From assembly GCF_907164915.1 (NCBI RefSeq), contig NC_061868.1, positions 20,517,819 to 20,581,818 on the forward strand: DNA of 64,000 nucleotides. The letters are read 5' to 3'. This DNA comes from Impatiens glandulifera (taxonomy: Eukaryota > Streptophyta > Magnoliopsida > Ericales > Balsaminaceae). The notes under the pieces are model-generated. The model searched no databases and had not been told where the DNA came from. It saw only the letters and a program-made list of their open reading frames with translations. Below, one piece after another: positions 1-12,105 of the stretch (positions are counted from its first letter, which is position 1; each line of letters begins with the position of its first letter). Both the position numbers and the translations under genes were made by a program.

Positions 1-1134
1 AAGAAATGGTCGGAGCTCCTAGCTTTGGAAGAAGTGGCTTTCGATTTGGAAAAAACAACATCTATCCACGAATCCCTGTCAAGATATCATTTCACCGAAG
101 CTAATGCAAGACGGAATGAATTACTATCGATTGTTGCAAAGAGGGCGGAGGACTTCAAGTTAAATGAAGATGTCACCGAAGTGAACGGTATTGTTCTCAC
201 ACTACTGAAAAATATAATGAAAGATTTTGATGCAATGGTTTATAAGAATGACGAAAAAACGGCTGAAGAAGAAGAAGATATTTAACAAGATGAAAACCAC
301 GCAGAGAAATCACGTTTTGAGGTCGGTCAATCCTTCAAACTGGTGGAACAAGAAATGTTCAATGAAACCAAAATCGGGGACCAGCGCTCCTCCGGTCAAC
401 CAAACCCTCCTATTAATACTCCGGAAAATGAAGAGGAACTAGACAAAGAAACCGCCAATCCGTATTCTTCTAAATCGGCCAAAGATTCATCGAGTAAGTC
501 TTCTAACCAAAATAAGTCTAGAGAATCAAGTATTGACAGACCGGCAGGAATAGAAATTTCTCTTCATGCTCACTCTCATGGTGTGACTCTGGTGCAACAC
601 CAGTCGGTCGGTTCCCTAATTCCAATTTCTAAAGAACGACTGAAGATGTTGATTGAGGATTTGATCAAGAAGTCCATGGACCCATGGCAGGCATCCATGG
701 ATGCTCAAGTAAATGAAATTTGGAGAGAACAAGCCTCCTCATCTCAATCCCATGATATCAAATTGGTGCAAGTCCAAGAGGTAGCCTCTCAAACCCTATC
801 ATCGGTTCAATCTATTTCAATACAGCTTTACGAGATGGTTAAGAATCAAGGTGTGGCCAACGCCGAAAAACTGAGATTCAATGAAGAGGTTACTCGGCGA
901 TTTCAAGATGAAGAAGATGTCAGAGCTAGGACGGTTGAACTAGAAAATGAGAATGCGGCTCGAATTATTCAAGAGCAACCTAATAAATAAAAAGAGGTAT
1001 CCCCTCCGATTGCTAAAAAGACGAGAGTGACGTCTAAGAGAAAGATGGCTCAAGAAGCGGCAGCAGTAAACACCGGACCAGAAAATGCAGCACCTGTGAA
1101 CACAAATCCTAACACTGAAAATCTGACCAGTTAA
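1..1134 (+). pseudogene. C-terminal part of a SIRE-like accessory (env-position) ORF, decayed
   Basis: One reading frame runs from the first base of the window to a TAA at 1132-1134, interrupted by only two in-frame TAA codons (283-285 and 988-990). The product is hydrophilic, rich in E, K, S and Q, with a long predicted helical/coiled-coil stretch encoded at about 620-980 and a basic tail (KKTRVTSKRK). No enzymatic motif is visible. Position decides the interpretation: it is followed by polypurine tracts and an LTR, exactly as is the ORF at 28372-29885, which has the same composition and a similar basic tail. It is therefore most likely the C-terminal half of the extra ORF that SIRE/Maximus-lineage Copia elements carry between pol and the 3' LTR. 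Its true start lies left of the window. Function is unknown; in the lineage such ORFs are often called envelope-like, without proof. Confidence 0.6.
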
Positions 1135-1565
1135 GATGATGATGAAGATGAGTAGCCTTTATTCTGTAGACGAAGGGAAAGGTCTCAACCTATCGAGGCA
1201 GTTCCGATTCGAACTGTTCCTTTTAATGCCCTGTCAGATTAGTGAATGCACAGAAGAGGAAGTTCGGTTAGCAATGTTGTTCAAAGTCAAAGAAATCATG
1301 GGTTTAGTGTCCCTGTTCAAATGGAAAGGGGTTCCTAGTCAGTCGGCTTTCCTGGCCAACCGGAAAGGGGTTTCGTAAACGACTTCTTCAACGAAATGAT
1401 CAACAAACCGGATGGAGAGAGCCACTCACCACTACTTTTATGTTTATGCTTATTTTCTTATTTATAAAAGCTACTATTTTGGGAAATTATGAATATTTTT
1501 GAGAACTTAATGATATGGCTTTAATTTCAAAAATGCTAGTTTTGATCATTTTTAATTAAAAATAT

Positions 1566-1726
1566 CAAAAAGGGAGAAATTGCTAAAGAAACTAAAACTT
1601 TTTCAATTTTTTCTCAAATTTTCAAATCGAACCATTTTTAACCGGCCAATAAATATAAGTTCTTTAAACCGGTCAACGATTACAGGGTTTTGAATATTTA
1701 ACTTAAATAATCAAAAAGGGAAAAAT
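1566..1726 (+). other. Duplicated polypurine tract upstream of 3' LTR
   Basis: The motif CAAAAAGGGAGAAATTG occurs at 1566-1582, and a close copy CAAAAAGGGAAAAATTG at 1712-1728, the latter running directly into the LTR start at 1727. The second copy has the position expected for the plus-strand primer of reverse transcription. The same two-copy layout recurs at 30006-30217 in an independent element, so it is a property of the family and not a local accident. Confidence 0.7.
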
Positions 1727-3021
1727 TGTTAGATAATTTAGATAATTAATTAATAAGTAATTAACTATCTACAAAAATTAGCCAAACTCACCGTTTGTAT
1801 AGGAAAAGTAGTGAGCGGTCATACCTTCAATTTGGCTGGTCAACCGATATTATAGAAGTGGCACAAACCGGAACTCCCTAATTAATTTATCTTCTCAGGA
1901 ACAGTATTAGTAGAAGATCGGTTCGGCTCAACTTCATGATCGGTGAAGCCTTTTACTTAGTGATCGGTCGTTACTCTTCGGTAGTAAGACCGGTCAACCG
2001 ATGTTGAAACAGCAAACCGGTATGAAGTCCGGTCGGCTCAAATTATTGGCTCAATCCTAAGCGATTGTACAAAATTAATGGGAAGTGCAACAGATCAAAT
2101 CAAAGAATGGAACTGTTGGAAGTTTCCATTTTTATGCAATAGGTTCACTTTGGGAATATGTAGAAGGAGAACTTCAAATATGCAGATTGTGTCATTTCCT
2201 ATTTGATACAAGTCTGTTGATAGACTGCAAAAAGCAGAAGACTACCAAGTAATTAGATACCTATTTTGGTATAAGTCCAAAAGCAGCCCCCAAGGAGTAG
2301 GTAACTATCAAAACTGCCCAGTTCATAAACTCAATAGAAGACAAACTAGTCGGTTGTGTTGCTCATTGGGAAGCATCAACCGCATTTAATGTCATGCCGC
2401 TACTTTTGACCAACCAATTAGATTCAAGGATTACCATGCAGGTATCCGTTGAAAGAGAAAAATGATTGTTGTCATATTTCCACTATTTAAGGAGTAGTTG
2501 AAGAACAGAAGCAAGCAGTTACCAAGTGACACACTGTCTTTTACATCATCTATTAACACAAGCAGAAGCCTACTATGCTTACATTATAACCTGTCCAAAA
2601 GTGTTAAAGTGTATTACAATCCTATTCATTCTTTGTAAGAGTTGTAAGTCAATAACGATTAGTAAATAAGCATCGGTTATTTGACGTGTTGTAAAGTGTG
2701 ATTGAATATTCTTAGTGAATATCCTTCTTATAGTTTGAGAAGAAGGGGTGACGTAAGAGTTTTATTTCCGAACATCCATAAATCTTGTGTTGTGTTTTTT
2801 CTCTATTTCATTCATCGTTGTCATACAATTCTTGTGCGCGTTGCTTCAAGTTGAAACAAACTACTTCCGTACTTGAACTCGGTTCAAGAGTTTGTGATAA
2901 CTTGTGTAGTGTTGAGACTGATATTAATCTTTAACTGGATTAGTATCAATCGTTGAGTGTGTGTAAGCGTTCTCCTTTAGTCGGACCCCCGGTCCTCTAT
3001 CGGCGATCCCGATCCCCAACA
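1727..3021 (+). repeat. 3' LTR of SIRE/Maximus-like Copia element
   Basis: This 1295-bp LTR begins TGTTAGATA immediately after a polypurine tract and ends ...GATCCCCAACA, matching the TGTTAG...TAACA termini of the LTRs at 3370-4713 and 30216-31538. It is rich in ACCGGT/CCGGTT words like those LTRs. Its 3' third contains the hairpin and 'TTTATTTCCGAACATCCATAAA'-type core shared with the other copies. The upstream half has diverged strongly. The 5' LTR is outside the window, so a target-site duplication cannot be tested; the five bases after it are TCTTG. Confidence 0.75.
2723..2783 (+). promoter_or_regulatory. Conserved LTR hairpin and core (copy 1)
   Basis: A stem CCTTCTT (2723-2729) pairs with AAGAAGG (2740-2746) and is followed by GGGTGACGTAAGAG and a conserved tract containing CCGAACATCCATAAA. 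Equivalent blocks lie at 4438-4494 and 31128-31190. The position in the last third of the LTR fits the R/U5 part of the transcript, so a role in 3'-end formation or packaging is possible but is inference. Confidence 0.55.
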
Positions 3022-3369
3022 TCTTGTGAATGTTGAATAGTTATGTTAGTCTAATATTTTTATTTTAAAAGTTAGTTTTTTCTTAAGCTCGAGTTCGAGC
3101 TTCAACTTGAAACTTAATTTTAATTCAAGCTTTTTGAGTCAGATAAATAGTCGAGCCAAGTTTGAGCTCGAGCTCAAGCCAACATGAGCTCGGCATGACT
3201 CATTTGTAGCCATATTTCAAGGTAAAGACATATACAAGTTTAATGCCAATTATATGTTATGAGTAAAGACGGTCTATAACAGACGATTAGGGTACATGTC
3301 TAGACTAACTAAGTAGTCGAAGTATTTTCCTAGCTGTAACAAAACACTTATTTAGAATATCTTATTTTA
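3022..3369. other. Spacer between two LTRs
   Basis: No gene is visible. The stretch around 3085-3200 is rich in overlapping GAGCTCGAGCTC/AAGCTTG-like words, a low-complexity pattern seen in degenerate plant repeats. It separates the end of one SIRE-like element from the LTR start of the next. Confidence 0.4.
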
Positions 3370-3589
3370 TGTTAGATTAAGTTAAATAAAGAAAAAAGAA
3401 TATTAATTAAAAGAGAAATAAATAATTAAAGAAAATGTCTTAATAAACTTATTGAATAAGTTTAATACAATACGACATAGTTTTAATGATGTGGTCTGAA
3501 CAAAACTAAGTTGTGTGAATTATCCTTGCGCAGGTACGTTTGAAGACGTCTTCCTTCTATCAGACGTGTTGTCTGAGCAAGCGCGATCA

Positions 3590-3830
3590 GACGTCTAACT
3601 TCATCAAACGTGCAGTCTGAAGAAGTGCGCGAGAAGATGTCTAACTTCATCAAACGTGTAGTCTGAAGAAGTGCGCAAGAAGATGTCTAACTTCATCAGA
3701 CGCGTAGTCTTAAGAATTGCGCGAGAAAACGTCTAACTTCATCAAACGCGCAGTCTGAAGAGGTGCTCGAGCAGACGTCTAACTTCATCAGACGCTCTAG
3801 TCTAAAGAAATGTGAGCAGATGCCTTGCTT
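3590..3830 (+). repeat. About five ~50-bp tandem repeats inside LTR U3
   Basis: Units contain GACGTCTAACTTCATCA followed by an AACG(T/C)G-AGTCTGAAGAAGTGCGCGAG-like half, repeated about every 45-50 bp with point differences. The halves AGACGTCT and GTCTGA...TCAGAC give each unit local dyad symmetry. It lies 310-550 bp upstream of the TATA box, where enhancer-like tandem repeats are common in plant LTRs. Other family members carry an unrelated short repeat (GCCAGGTCTGAG) at the same relative place (30741-30815, 58700-58790). Confidence 0.65.
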
Positions 3831-4437
3831 CAGCAGTCGTCCGAAGAAACGTCTGCTTATCTACTCAACTCATCAGCTTAGCCATCAGTAGTGTTCGTTA
3901 TCAGTTGTCTGCCAAGACATCTTAACACGCTATAAATTCTTATCTGCCACGTACTCAAATATTCCGCTAGACCACGTCTTGTATTAACCCGTACACCACG
4001 TTTTAACGAATATTCTCTAGTACAATATGGTACGCCATGATCCAACGATCATATTCTCATGTACGTTCCCATACACCTGACGTACGTCGAACGGAAAGCT
4101 AACACGTATCCAAGAGGAAGATTCGACCGTTGTCAATCTCCCTATAAATAGAAAGTAGAGTATAATAGAGAATATATTTTCTCTAATCTAAGATTTATGC
4201 CCTTTGTATCCTTCCGCAATTACGAATTACGAACTACTAAAGTGTTGTGAGCTCTAAGTCTATTCTATAATTCATTTACTGTCCTTTCTGTGCGAAATTT
4301 CAGTATTGTAAGTTGAACAGATATTGTCTGTTCAACAGAGTGTTAACTAGAAGTTCAGAAACAAATAGTTGGTAAGTCATGTGTATCTGATTGGGTTTGT
4401 ATAGTGTCTATACAAATCAAAGTCTTTTAGTGAAAAA

Positions 4438-4494
4438 CCTTCTATAAACAGAAGAAGGGGTGATGTAGAGTTTTATTTCCGAACATCCATAAAA
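4438..4494 (+). promoter_or_regulatory. Conserved LTR hairpin and core (copy 2)
   Basis: Stem CCTTCT (4438-4443) pairs with AGAAGG (4453-4458), followed by GGTGATGTAGAG and the TTTTATTTCCGAACATCCAT core. The loop differs from the other copies while pairing is kept. Confidence 0.55.
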
Positions 4495-4715
4495 CTCCTT
4501 TGTGTTCTTTCATTTTTATAACTTCCAATCTCTTATCTGACGCTTCAAATCGAGCAATCATTTCCGAACTTGAATCCCTTCAAGAGCTTGCGAAGATTTG
4601 TGAAGAATAGAAACATATTTTAATTTCTAAAAGAATTAAAATCGAATTGAAAGTGTATTAAATTGTCAACTATATTCAGACCCCCTTCTCTATAGTTGCC
4701 ATTGATCCTAACAAG

Positions 4716-4727
4716 TGGTATTAGAGC
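4716..4727 (+). other. Primer-binding site (initiator tRNA-Met type)
   Basis: TGGTATTAGAGC lies two bases after the LTR end at 4713. It differs by one base from TGGTATCAGAGC, the usual Copia site complementary to the 3' end of plant initiator tRNA-Met. Confidence 0.8.
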
Positions 4728-4765
4728 AAGGTTTTATATTCTCAAACAAAGAAGATACCTGAATC

Positions 4766-5640
4766 ATGTCTATCCTAAACAAAATTCCAATGTTCTCAAA
4801 GGAAGAGTATGATGACTGGAAGATCAGAATACAAGCTCATTTAGCCTCTCAAGATGATGATATGTGGTATGTCATCACTGATGGTCCAATGAAAATTATG
4901 AAGGTCAGCATTGCCACAACTTCAACTGGTGCTTCTGAGATGAATGAAAAACCAAGATTTGAATGGATTGTTGAAGATAAGAAGAAGGCCTACCTCGACA
5001 ACGTGGCCAAAGACATTCTATACAAGACGCTAAAGAAGGCCATGTTCATCAAAATCATGTCATTCTCCACTATCAAATAGATCTGGAAGAAGCTGACTCA
5101 AATCTATGAGGGAAACTCAAGTGAAAGTGAGGAAGAAAGTGTCAAATGCTTAATGGCAAATGGCAATGAGGTATTTAACCTCACATCTGATGAATTTACA
5201 AGAGGATATTTAACTACTGCACTCAATGACATGGTCATTGAGTACAAGATGCTATCAGACTCTTTTAATGAGATGAATTTGAAAAATAAATCTAATAGCC
5301 TCGCTTCATCTAAAAACAGTGATCAAGAAGTTTTAAAATATATGAGCTCTCATTTGAGAATGAGAAGCTAAAGGAAATAATTCAAACTCTCTCTTCTGAA
5401 AATCAAAGGTTAACGTATGTGGTTAGTTCCTAAACGAAATCTGAGGATGCTGTCAGACAGATTGTTATTCAACAAAGGTCTGTCGGATATAAATCCGGTT
5501 TAGGATTTGTTCATGGCAACCCAGATAAGTCCAATAAACAGTTGAACATAATAAAAGGCGAGCTTAAGACTATAAACTTTGTCAAGGGACATTTAACTGA
5601 CAGTAGAACTGATCAAAAGATGTGAAGACTTAACTCTAAA
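4766..5640 (+). pseudogene. Copia gag remnant (UBN2/DUF4219-type)
   Basis: The frame starting at ATG 4766 encodes MSILNKIPMFSKEEYDDWKI, the typical N terminus of SIRE-type Gag in which a conserved tryptophan follows an F-x-x-x-x-Y-x-x-W pattern. An in-frame TAG at 5078-5080 stops it after 104 codons. Beyond the stop the reading IWKKLTQIYEGN (a Gag motif) shows that the homology continues in the same frame. Further recognisable but frameshifted Gag-like text runs to about 5640 (LTSDEFTRGYLTTALNDM and following). The copy is non-functional; no protease, integrase or RT of this element is seen before the gap. Confidence 0.75.
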
Positions 5641-5977
5641 AGATGAGGTTCAATATGTGAAGCCAACTTCAAGTTGGCTAAAACCCTAGAAGAGGGCAGC
5701 CAGCAATTCTAGTAAATAAAAACTTGAGTATGAGAACATATTACCCTCGGGGACAACAGAAAGACAAGAAGTTTTCGACAAAAATCATCCTATAAAGTTA
5801 ACGGATCAACAACGGGTAGAAAGAAGTTTGTCAAACCAAATTTTTTTGCTTTATTTTTTTGCTTTATTGATCACACAAAATAATCAAAATATGGATTCTC
5901 AAGGGAATAATAAGCCACAGATCCAAAGAAAAATGGGTACCAGATCTGTCAAAAGAAGGTTGACTAGAGAAACACAA
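5641..5977 (+). other. Unassigned sequence before the gap
   Basis: This may be the degenerate distal part of the gag above or the start of another element. A short open stretch at 5828-5977 runs into the N block and cannot be interpreted. I see no recognisable motif. Confidence 0.3.
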
Positions 5978-6477
5978 NNNNNNNNNNNNNNNNNNNNNNN
6001 NNNNNNNNNNNNNNNNNNNNNNNNNNNNNNNNNNNNNNNNNNNNNNNNNNNNNNNNNNNNNNNNNNNNNNNNNNNNNNNNNNNNNNNNNNNNNNNNNNNN
6101 NNNNNNNNNNNNNNNNNNNNNNNNNNNNNNNNNNNNNNNNNNNNNNNNNNNNNNNNNNNNNNNNNNNNNNNNNNNNNNNNNNNNNNNNNNNNNNNNNNNN
6201 NNNNNNNNNNNNNNNNNNNNNNNNNNNNNNNNNNNNNNNNNNNNNNNNNNNNNNNNNNNNNNNNNNNNNNNNNNNNNNNNNNNNNNNNNNNNNNNNNNNN
6301 NNNNNNNNNNNNNNNNNNNNNNNNNNNNNNNNNNNNNNNNNNNNNNNNNNNNNNNNNNNNNNNNNNNNNNNNNNNNNNNNNNNNNNNNNNNNNNNNNNNN
6401 NNNNNNNNNNNNNNNNNNNNNNNNNNNNNNNNNNNNNNNNNNNNNNNNNNNNNNNNNNNNNNNNNNNNNNNNNNNNN
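5978..6477. other. Assembly gap, 500 N
   Basis: Exactly 500 undetermined bases. The round number suggests a placeholder length, so the real distance between the gag remnant and the LINE is unknown. Confidence 0.98.
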
Positions 6478-9034
6478 GATTGCTTCAACAAATTGTGCAA
6501 AGGAAAATTTGTGAACAAAGTGGTAACTAGTTGATTACAATAGTCAGTACGGTAGAAGACAAAAAAAGTAGTGTTTTGATGAAAGGGGATAAAAATCCAG
6601 GGCCAAATAGTTTCAACGCGAACTTCTTCAAAGAAAACTAGAAAATAGTGGGTACAGATGTAAGCGAAGGGGTTTTAGAATTCTTCCTAAATAGGAAAAT
6701 GTTAAAGCAATGGAAAGTCACAGTGTTGAATTTGATTCCTAAGAATTCAATTCCGGAAAAAAAAATTCAAGACCTTCATCCTATTTCATGCAGCAATGTT
6801 ATTTACAAAATTATTTCAAAATTTGTTTTGCAATATTTGAAAACAATTATTGATAGACTTATAGAATTTGGGAAATCAGCATTTATTCCTAAACGTTATA
6901 TTTCTCATAACATCCTGCGCATGCAGTGCCTATTGAATGGATTTGGCAAGAAAAACATATCGTCGTGTGTGGATTTCCAAATTGACATTAGAAAAGTTGT
7001 TGACTCGATCAGATGGGGATTAATCCATGAATTCCTCTTTGCTACAGGTTTTCCAATCATTTTCATTGATTGAATTATGCAATGTGTTTTCATTCCTCAC
7101 TTTGTTGTGAGCGTGAATAGTATTCATGGAGGCTTCTTCAAGGGTGAAAGGGGAGTAAGGCGAGGAGACCCTATATCTCCTTACATATTCGTCTTAACAA
7201 TGGAAATTCTTGACTGCATTTTTAAAATGCTTCTGAAAATTCATCATTTCAAATTTCACTCGTACTGCAAAGAAGAAGCAATAATTCATATATGTTTTAC
7301 AGATGATCTATTTGTTGTGGCTTATGCATAAGTTGAATCTGTTAGTATAATCAAAGAAGTTCTAACAATCGTTTTGAGTATTACAGCTTTATACATCAAT
7401 GAGGACAAAAGTCAAGTTTTCTATGGAGGGGTTAATGAATAAATGAAGGAAAACATACTCAATATTATGGGAATCAAGGAAGGTGAACTACCAGTGAAAT
7501 ACCTTGGAGTACCCTTGTCATCAAAACAACTCTAATATAATCACTTTAGACAACTAGTAGAAAAGCTTATAAATCTTGGGTTGGGCTACAAAAAAATGTC
7601 TTATGCAGGTAGAATCGAGCTTGTTAAAATACTCATCTTTGAAATTATTGGCTATTGGACACAACATATAATCATTCCAAATAAAGTAATTGTTGAACTA
7701 GATAGAATCATGAGAGATTACATATGGAGAACATAAGGTAGAGGAGGCAAAAAAGTCAAATGGAAGGATGTTTGCACTCCCATAGAAGAAGGCGGACTAT
7801 GAATAAAAAGTTGTGTTGAATGGACCAAAGCCCTCACCATCAAGAACCTATGGGAGTTGGAGTAGAAAGTGGACTCCATGTGGGTCAAATGGGTGCATAC
7901 AAGATTTATGAAAGAAGAGCAAAGTATTTGGACACGAAGCATCAATAAAAGAATTGCATGGTCGTAGAAGAAGACCCTAAAAACAAGAAAATATGTCTTT
8001 AAAATGGTGCAAGCCACAATTGGAAATAGAAGAGGGTTACTATTCTAGCATGATCCTTGGCTGGATAATATTCTCATTATATTCAAAGAAGAAATGCAAA
8101 AAAGTAGAGTTAAAAGAGAATGCATTAAGTACTCATTTAGAGACGTCTATTAAGGTAAATGTGATTCACTTCTAAGGCGTATTCCAGAAGGTGATAGAAT
8201 CCTAAACCTAATGAGGCAGAAGCAACTCAATGAAAGAAATGATGAAATATGCTAGAAAATAAAAGGCAACAAGAAGTTCATTATAGGAAAGGCATGGGAA
8301 ATGGTTAGAACAAGAGGACATGGGGTAGATTGGCATAATGTGGTATGGTCTCCAAATGTTATTCATCGTCACCAATTTATTCTATGGCTGGTATACAGGA
8401 AAAGGTTGACAACAAAATACATAATTCTAAAATACATAAACATTCATGATATCAACTATGTCCTATGTTCGGGAGTTGAGGAAATCATAAACCATTTATT
8501 TGGGGAATACTCTTTTGTAATACAAATTTGGATGAGGTATGCTGCAAACATGAACATCATCAACTTTTTAGAAATGTGGGAAGAAATCCAATAGTGGATG
8601 AAGAATAAAGAAAAAAGAAGATTCTTCTATGTAAGTATGCTGAAATGCTACTTTGGAGCAGTAATCTACAATATTTTGAAAGAAAGAAATTCAAGAACTC
8701 ATAGTGAAAAAATTAGAATTGATGGAGATATTTGGGGAGATATAACTTCAGATGGAAATGCACTCATTCAATCCTAGAGAGGAATCGAAGGGAATGAAGA
8801 GAATAGAAAGATCTGTCAGATATGGGATATTTCATTTGAAAAACTCACAAGTAGAATCAAAGTAAAAATGATATAGGCGCTAATTGATTGTTGTTGATGT
8901 CTGTAATTCAATTCTTGTTTCATTGTTAAATCTAGAAATTGTCTAGATCTGATCTTAAACTTTTGTATTTTTTCCTTCTTTTGGATTTTTTTTTTAATGA
9001 AATGGAACTAAACTGTTTTTCCAAAAAAAAAAAA
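6478..9034 (+). pseudogene. L1-type LINE remnant: reverse transcriptase to poly(A)
   Basis: Recognisable in order on the + strand are RT text beginning near 6578 (GDKNPGPNSFNANFF; WKVTVLNLIPK; PISCSNVIYKIISK; SAFIPKR; IDIRKVVDSIRWG), then RRGDPISPYIFVL (7150-7190), the catalytic FTDDL region near 7298 where most LINEs have F(A/V)DDL, and a zf-RVT domain at about 8350-8580 (FILWLVYRKRLTT; LCSGVEEIINHLFGEYSF). The element ends with a 12-base poly(A) at 9023-9034 preceded by the usual AT-rich 3' UTR. Many stops and frame changes separate the blocks, so it is dead. The 5' end (ORF1, endonuclease) falls in the gap or was never copied. Confidence 0.85.
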
Positions 9035-9036
9035 TT

Positions 9037-9910
9037 TAACTGAAAAGTTTGAAAAAAAATTAATGGTGGATTTTTGTTGAAGGTTGATTGATGGTTGGAG
9101 TTTGAGTTCTTGTTCTTCGTCTTGGCTAAAGGGTCCTTTTTATAGTTGGCTTAGGTCGGTTGATGGCCTTAGTCGGCCGAATTCCAGATAAAGCCATTAA
9201 TGGCAGCAAGTTGTTCGACTCAATTCAATCCCTTTAAGCAATCATTCAACTTAGGATCATAGGCAAAATTATCATACGACCAATGTGATCATTATATTTT
9301 CGAACTTTCTCTTTTTGTTGAGCGTGGACGGAGATAAATTTCACCGTTGGTTGTTCTTATTCTTGTCGTGAGGAAGAAGGCAACTTCAAGTCGCTTGGCC
9401 GCTCTGTTGATGATATGTCAACGTTTGTTAGTGTTTGGCGCCACGTGTCTTGGGTGTTAGCCTTCCTAACGCGTTGCGTTGATTGGTCCGGGTGAATTAG
9501 GTCTTGTTTGATTTAGGTCAAACAGTTTGCCTTATTTGACATTTTTGCTCTTTTTATTATTTTTTATTTTTTATTATATTTACTTGTAAAAGATATAAAA
9601 TTTATTAAAAGATATAAAATTTATTTGTTTTATTATTTTTTTATTTTTGAACTTTATAAATAAATATTTTTGAGTTTAAATGAATACAACATTTTCTTAA
9701 ATAATTATTTAATTTATTTTTGGATTAAATTTTAATTAATTTGTGATTAATGAATACAATATTTTTTCCTAAATAATTATTAAATTTTTGGCCTTTAATT
9801 TAATTATTTTGAAATAAATAAATACAATACTTTCTCTAAATAATTATTTGATTTATTTAAATCTCTTAATGAGTTTATAATTTGTAAAAAAATAATTTTA
9901 ATGACTCAAA
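9037..9910. repeat. Diverged LTR-like repeat, partner of 34380-35465
   Basis: Shared landmarks in the same order as 34380-35465 are an AATG(G)T(C)GGATTTTTG...GAAGG segment, a TTTATAG...GGTCGGTTGAT segment, an ACGCGTT-CGT segment, then a long AT-rich tail with repeated AAATAATTATTTAATTT words. The LINE poly(A) abuts it, which suggests the LINE landed in this repeat. No coding sequence. Probably part of a Gypsy LTR; boundaries are not resolved. Confidence 0.45.
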
Positions 9911-11879
9911 ATTTTTAAAAATATTCTATAAATTAGATAAGTTAAATTTTAGTGTTGGTAATATTTTATTGTATTTTTATTATTAGGTGAACCTGATATT
10001 TATTTTTCATTTTCTCATAGTTTAATTCTATTAAATTTGTGATAAATCATATTACAGTTTTATTTATATTAATAAATATTTGCCTTCTATAGGTGTGATT
10101 TTTAAGGGGTTGAAATACATTTTAAAAATCATAATGATTGGAAGACAATAACAAAAGCTATAAATTAAATTAGAACAATTTGTAGAGTGAGGGAGACCAA
10201 ACATCACAATCCATCTTTTCCTAGAATCGCTATAAAATTAACCTAGAACCCACTAATGCTCGAAGCCTTGTGGTTATTTGTATTTATTTTATCTTCCATT
10301 TCAATATTCAAACGAGTTCACTGTTCGTTAGATTTAACATGTAGTTATTATTTTATAATTATTTTTTAGAAGGTTGGTTTCGCCAATCTTTTGAAGTATA
10401 ACTTATTCGGTGTGAGTTAAACATATATCCCGTAAACATACTCAATTAATTTAACAAGATTTGTCAAACGTGTCAACTGACGAACTCGAACATAAAGAGT
10501 TGAGGATATCCACTTTTGTTTTTTTTCCGCTGGACTAGGCTAGAAGAGAATCATTTTAATGTTCCTTGCAATCATAATTATCTTCATCTCATTTGATAGT
10601 TGAATAGTGAAAAATAATTATGAAAAATGGCTCACATGTTATCTACAACATCAATTAGAGCATCTTCTCATCCCACTCGTCATTTGTCAATATTGCTCAA
10701 AACGTCATAGGGTCATAAGTTGTAGTGAGAATTATTCGTCCGAACTTCTTATATAATTTATATTATATTCAAATCCTGCTATCAAATATTGATATTTTTG
10801 AAAGAAATATTGCTTCATGGTTTTGATTTTTTTTATTTATTAAATAAGTGTTCCAAACAAGTCCAATTATTCGACGATTTCACAAAAATAAAAATCATAT
10901 TTAAAAATAAATTTATTATTTAGAAGAGAATCTATCAATAGCAAACAAGGTAGGATCTATGTGGTCTTTGGAGGTTTGCTTTTTCATTTCTTCTTTTTCC
11001 CCACATAACAACACTATTGTATTGCCGCGTATACTTTTTATTCTCATCGCATCTATATGTCAACTTCTTTATTTGAAAATGATATATATGTCAACTATTT
11101 TTATTATATTTTTCTTTTATAGTATGAAACTCTTGTTTTAATAAACCAAGTTCCCTTAAAATTTGTAAACAAGATGGATGAATAAAAGAAATATCCAATT
11201 TATCCATGAGGTTAAATCGAGATACTCAAATTATCTATAAACTAAAAATATATCATCAACAAAACAATCACATTTATTAAAACAATAATTATTTACAATG
11301 TAATTTTTCACAATAACTTAATCATATGTATATTTTTTATAATATAAATTTTTAAATAATTCATTAATTTATAAAATTAAATAATTTAATTAAAATACAA
11401 TATTTTTAATATGTAATTTTTATATATTTAAAAGTATTAAATAATTTTTTATATATTTAAAAGTATTAAAATAATATAAATGTATTAAACATTTATATAT
11501 ATAGACAGAATTCAATATTGAGTCCTAGACAACAATATTAATATTTTTAACTTCTTCAAGTTCCAGTATAATCCAATTACTGTTTATAAATAATAAGACT
11601 AATGGATTTATTATCATTGGGTTCCAGATTTGATTACTATTGAAAATCTAGATTAAAAGTTGGGTCATTGTGGTATTTTTTATTAGATCATTTAAAAAAT
11701 ACTTACTTTATATGGATATAAATTTGTATGTATATAAATGAGAAGTTGTGAATGAATTTTTAATCTTTGCTTAACTATATTATGTTTGCAAATATAATCT
11801 GAATACGTTCAAATGAGATACATGTTTTAGTTAAATAATTGAAATAAGAACAATATAAATAAATAAAGTAGTTAACAAT

Positions 11880-11910
<31 letters not shown>

Positions 11911-12105
11911 TACATTATTTTTAAGAAAAATAATTAAAGAGAGAATGATGTGAAAATTTTGATTGGTTAAAAAAATAATAAAAATTCTCTATCTACTCTT
12001 CCTCCTTATATTTTTTTTTACCAACCAATAATATGATGACACGGTAATTTCTTTTCTCATTTTCTCTCCCCATATCATTACTCTATTTGACTAATCTCTA
12101 CGGGT
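9911..12105. other. AT-rich intergenic DNA
   Basis: No gene is seen. It contains a (TA)n run near 11880-11910 and, at about 11940-12100, one member of a dispersed repeat pair: a TGATTGG(T/C)TAAAAAAATAATA start followed by pyrimidine tracts and a GATG-GTGACAC segment. The second member is at about 13635-13760. Short open frames here have no protein-like composition. Confidence 0.6.

Larger units (their letters stand above)
3370..4713 (+). repeat. 5' LTR of a second SIRE-like Copia element
   Basis: This 1344-bp block begins TGTTAGATTAAG and ends TTGATCCTAACA. A primer-binding site and gag sequence follow directly, so it is a 5' LTR on the + strand. CCTATAAATA at 4140-4150 is a good TATA box for the U3 promoter. 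The R/U5 hairpin core lies at 4438-4494. An internal ~50-bp tandem repeat occupies 3590-3830. The matching 3' LTR is not seen; the element is broken by decay and by the assembly gap. Confidence 0.75.

Noticed and set aside
6905..7093. Minus-strand open frame over the LINE RT
   Set aside because: It is the antisense of clear RT motifs read on the plus strand.
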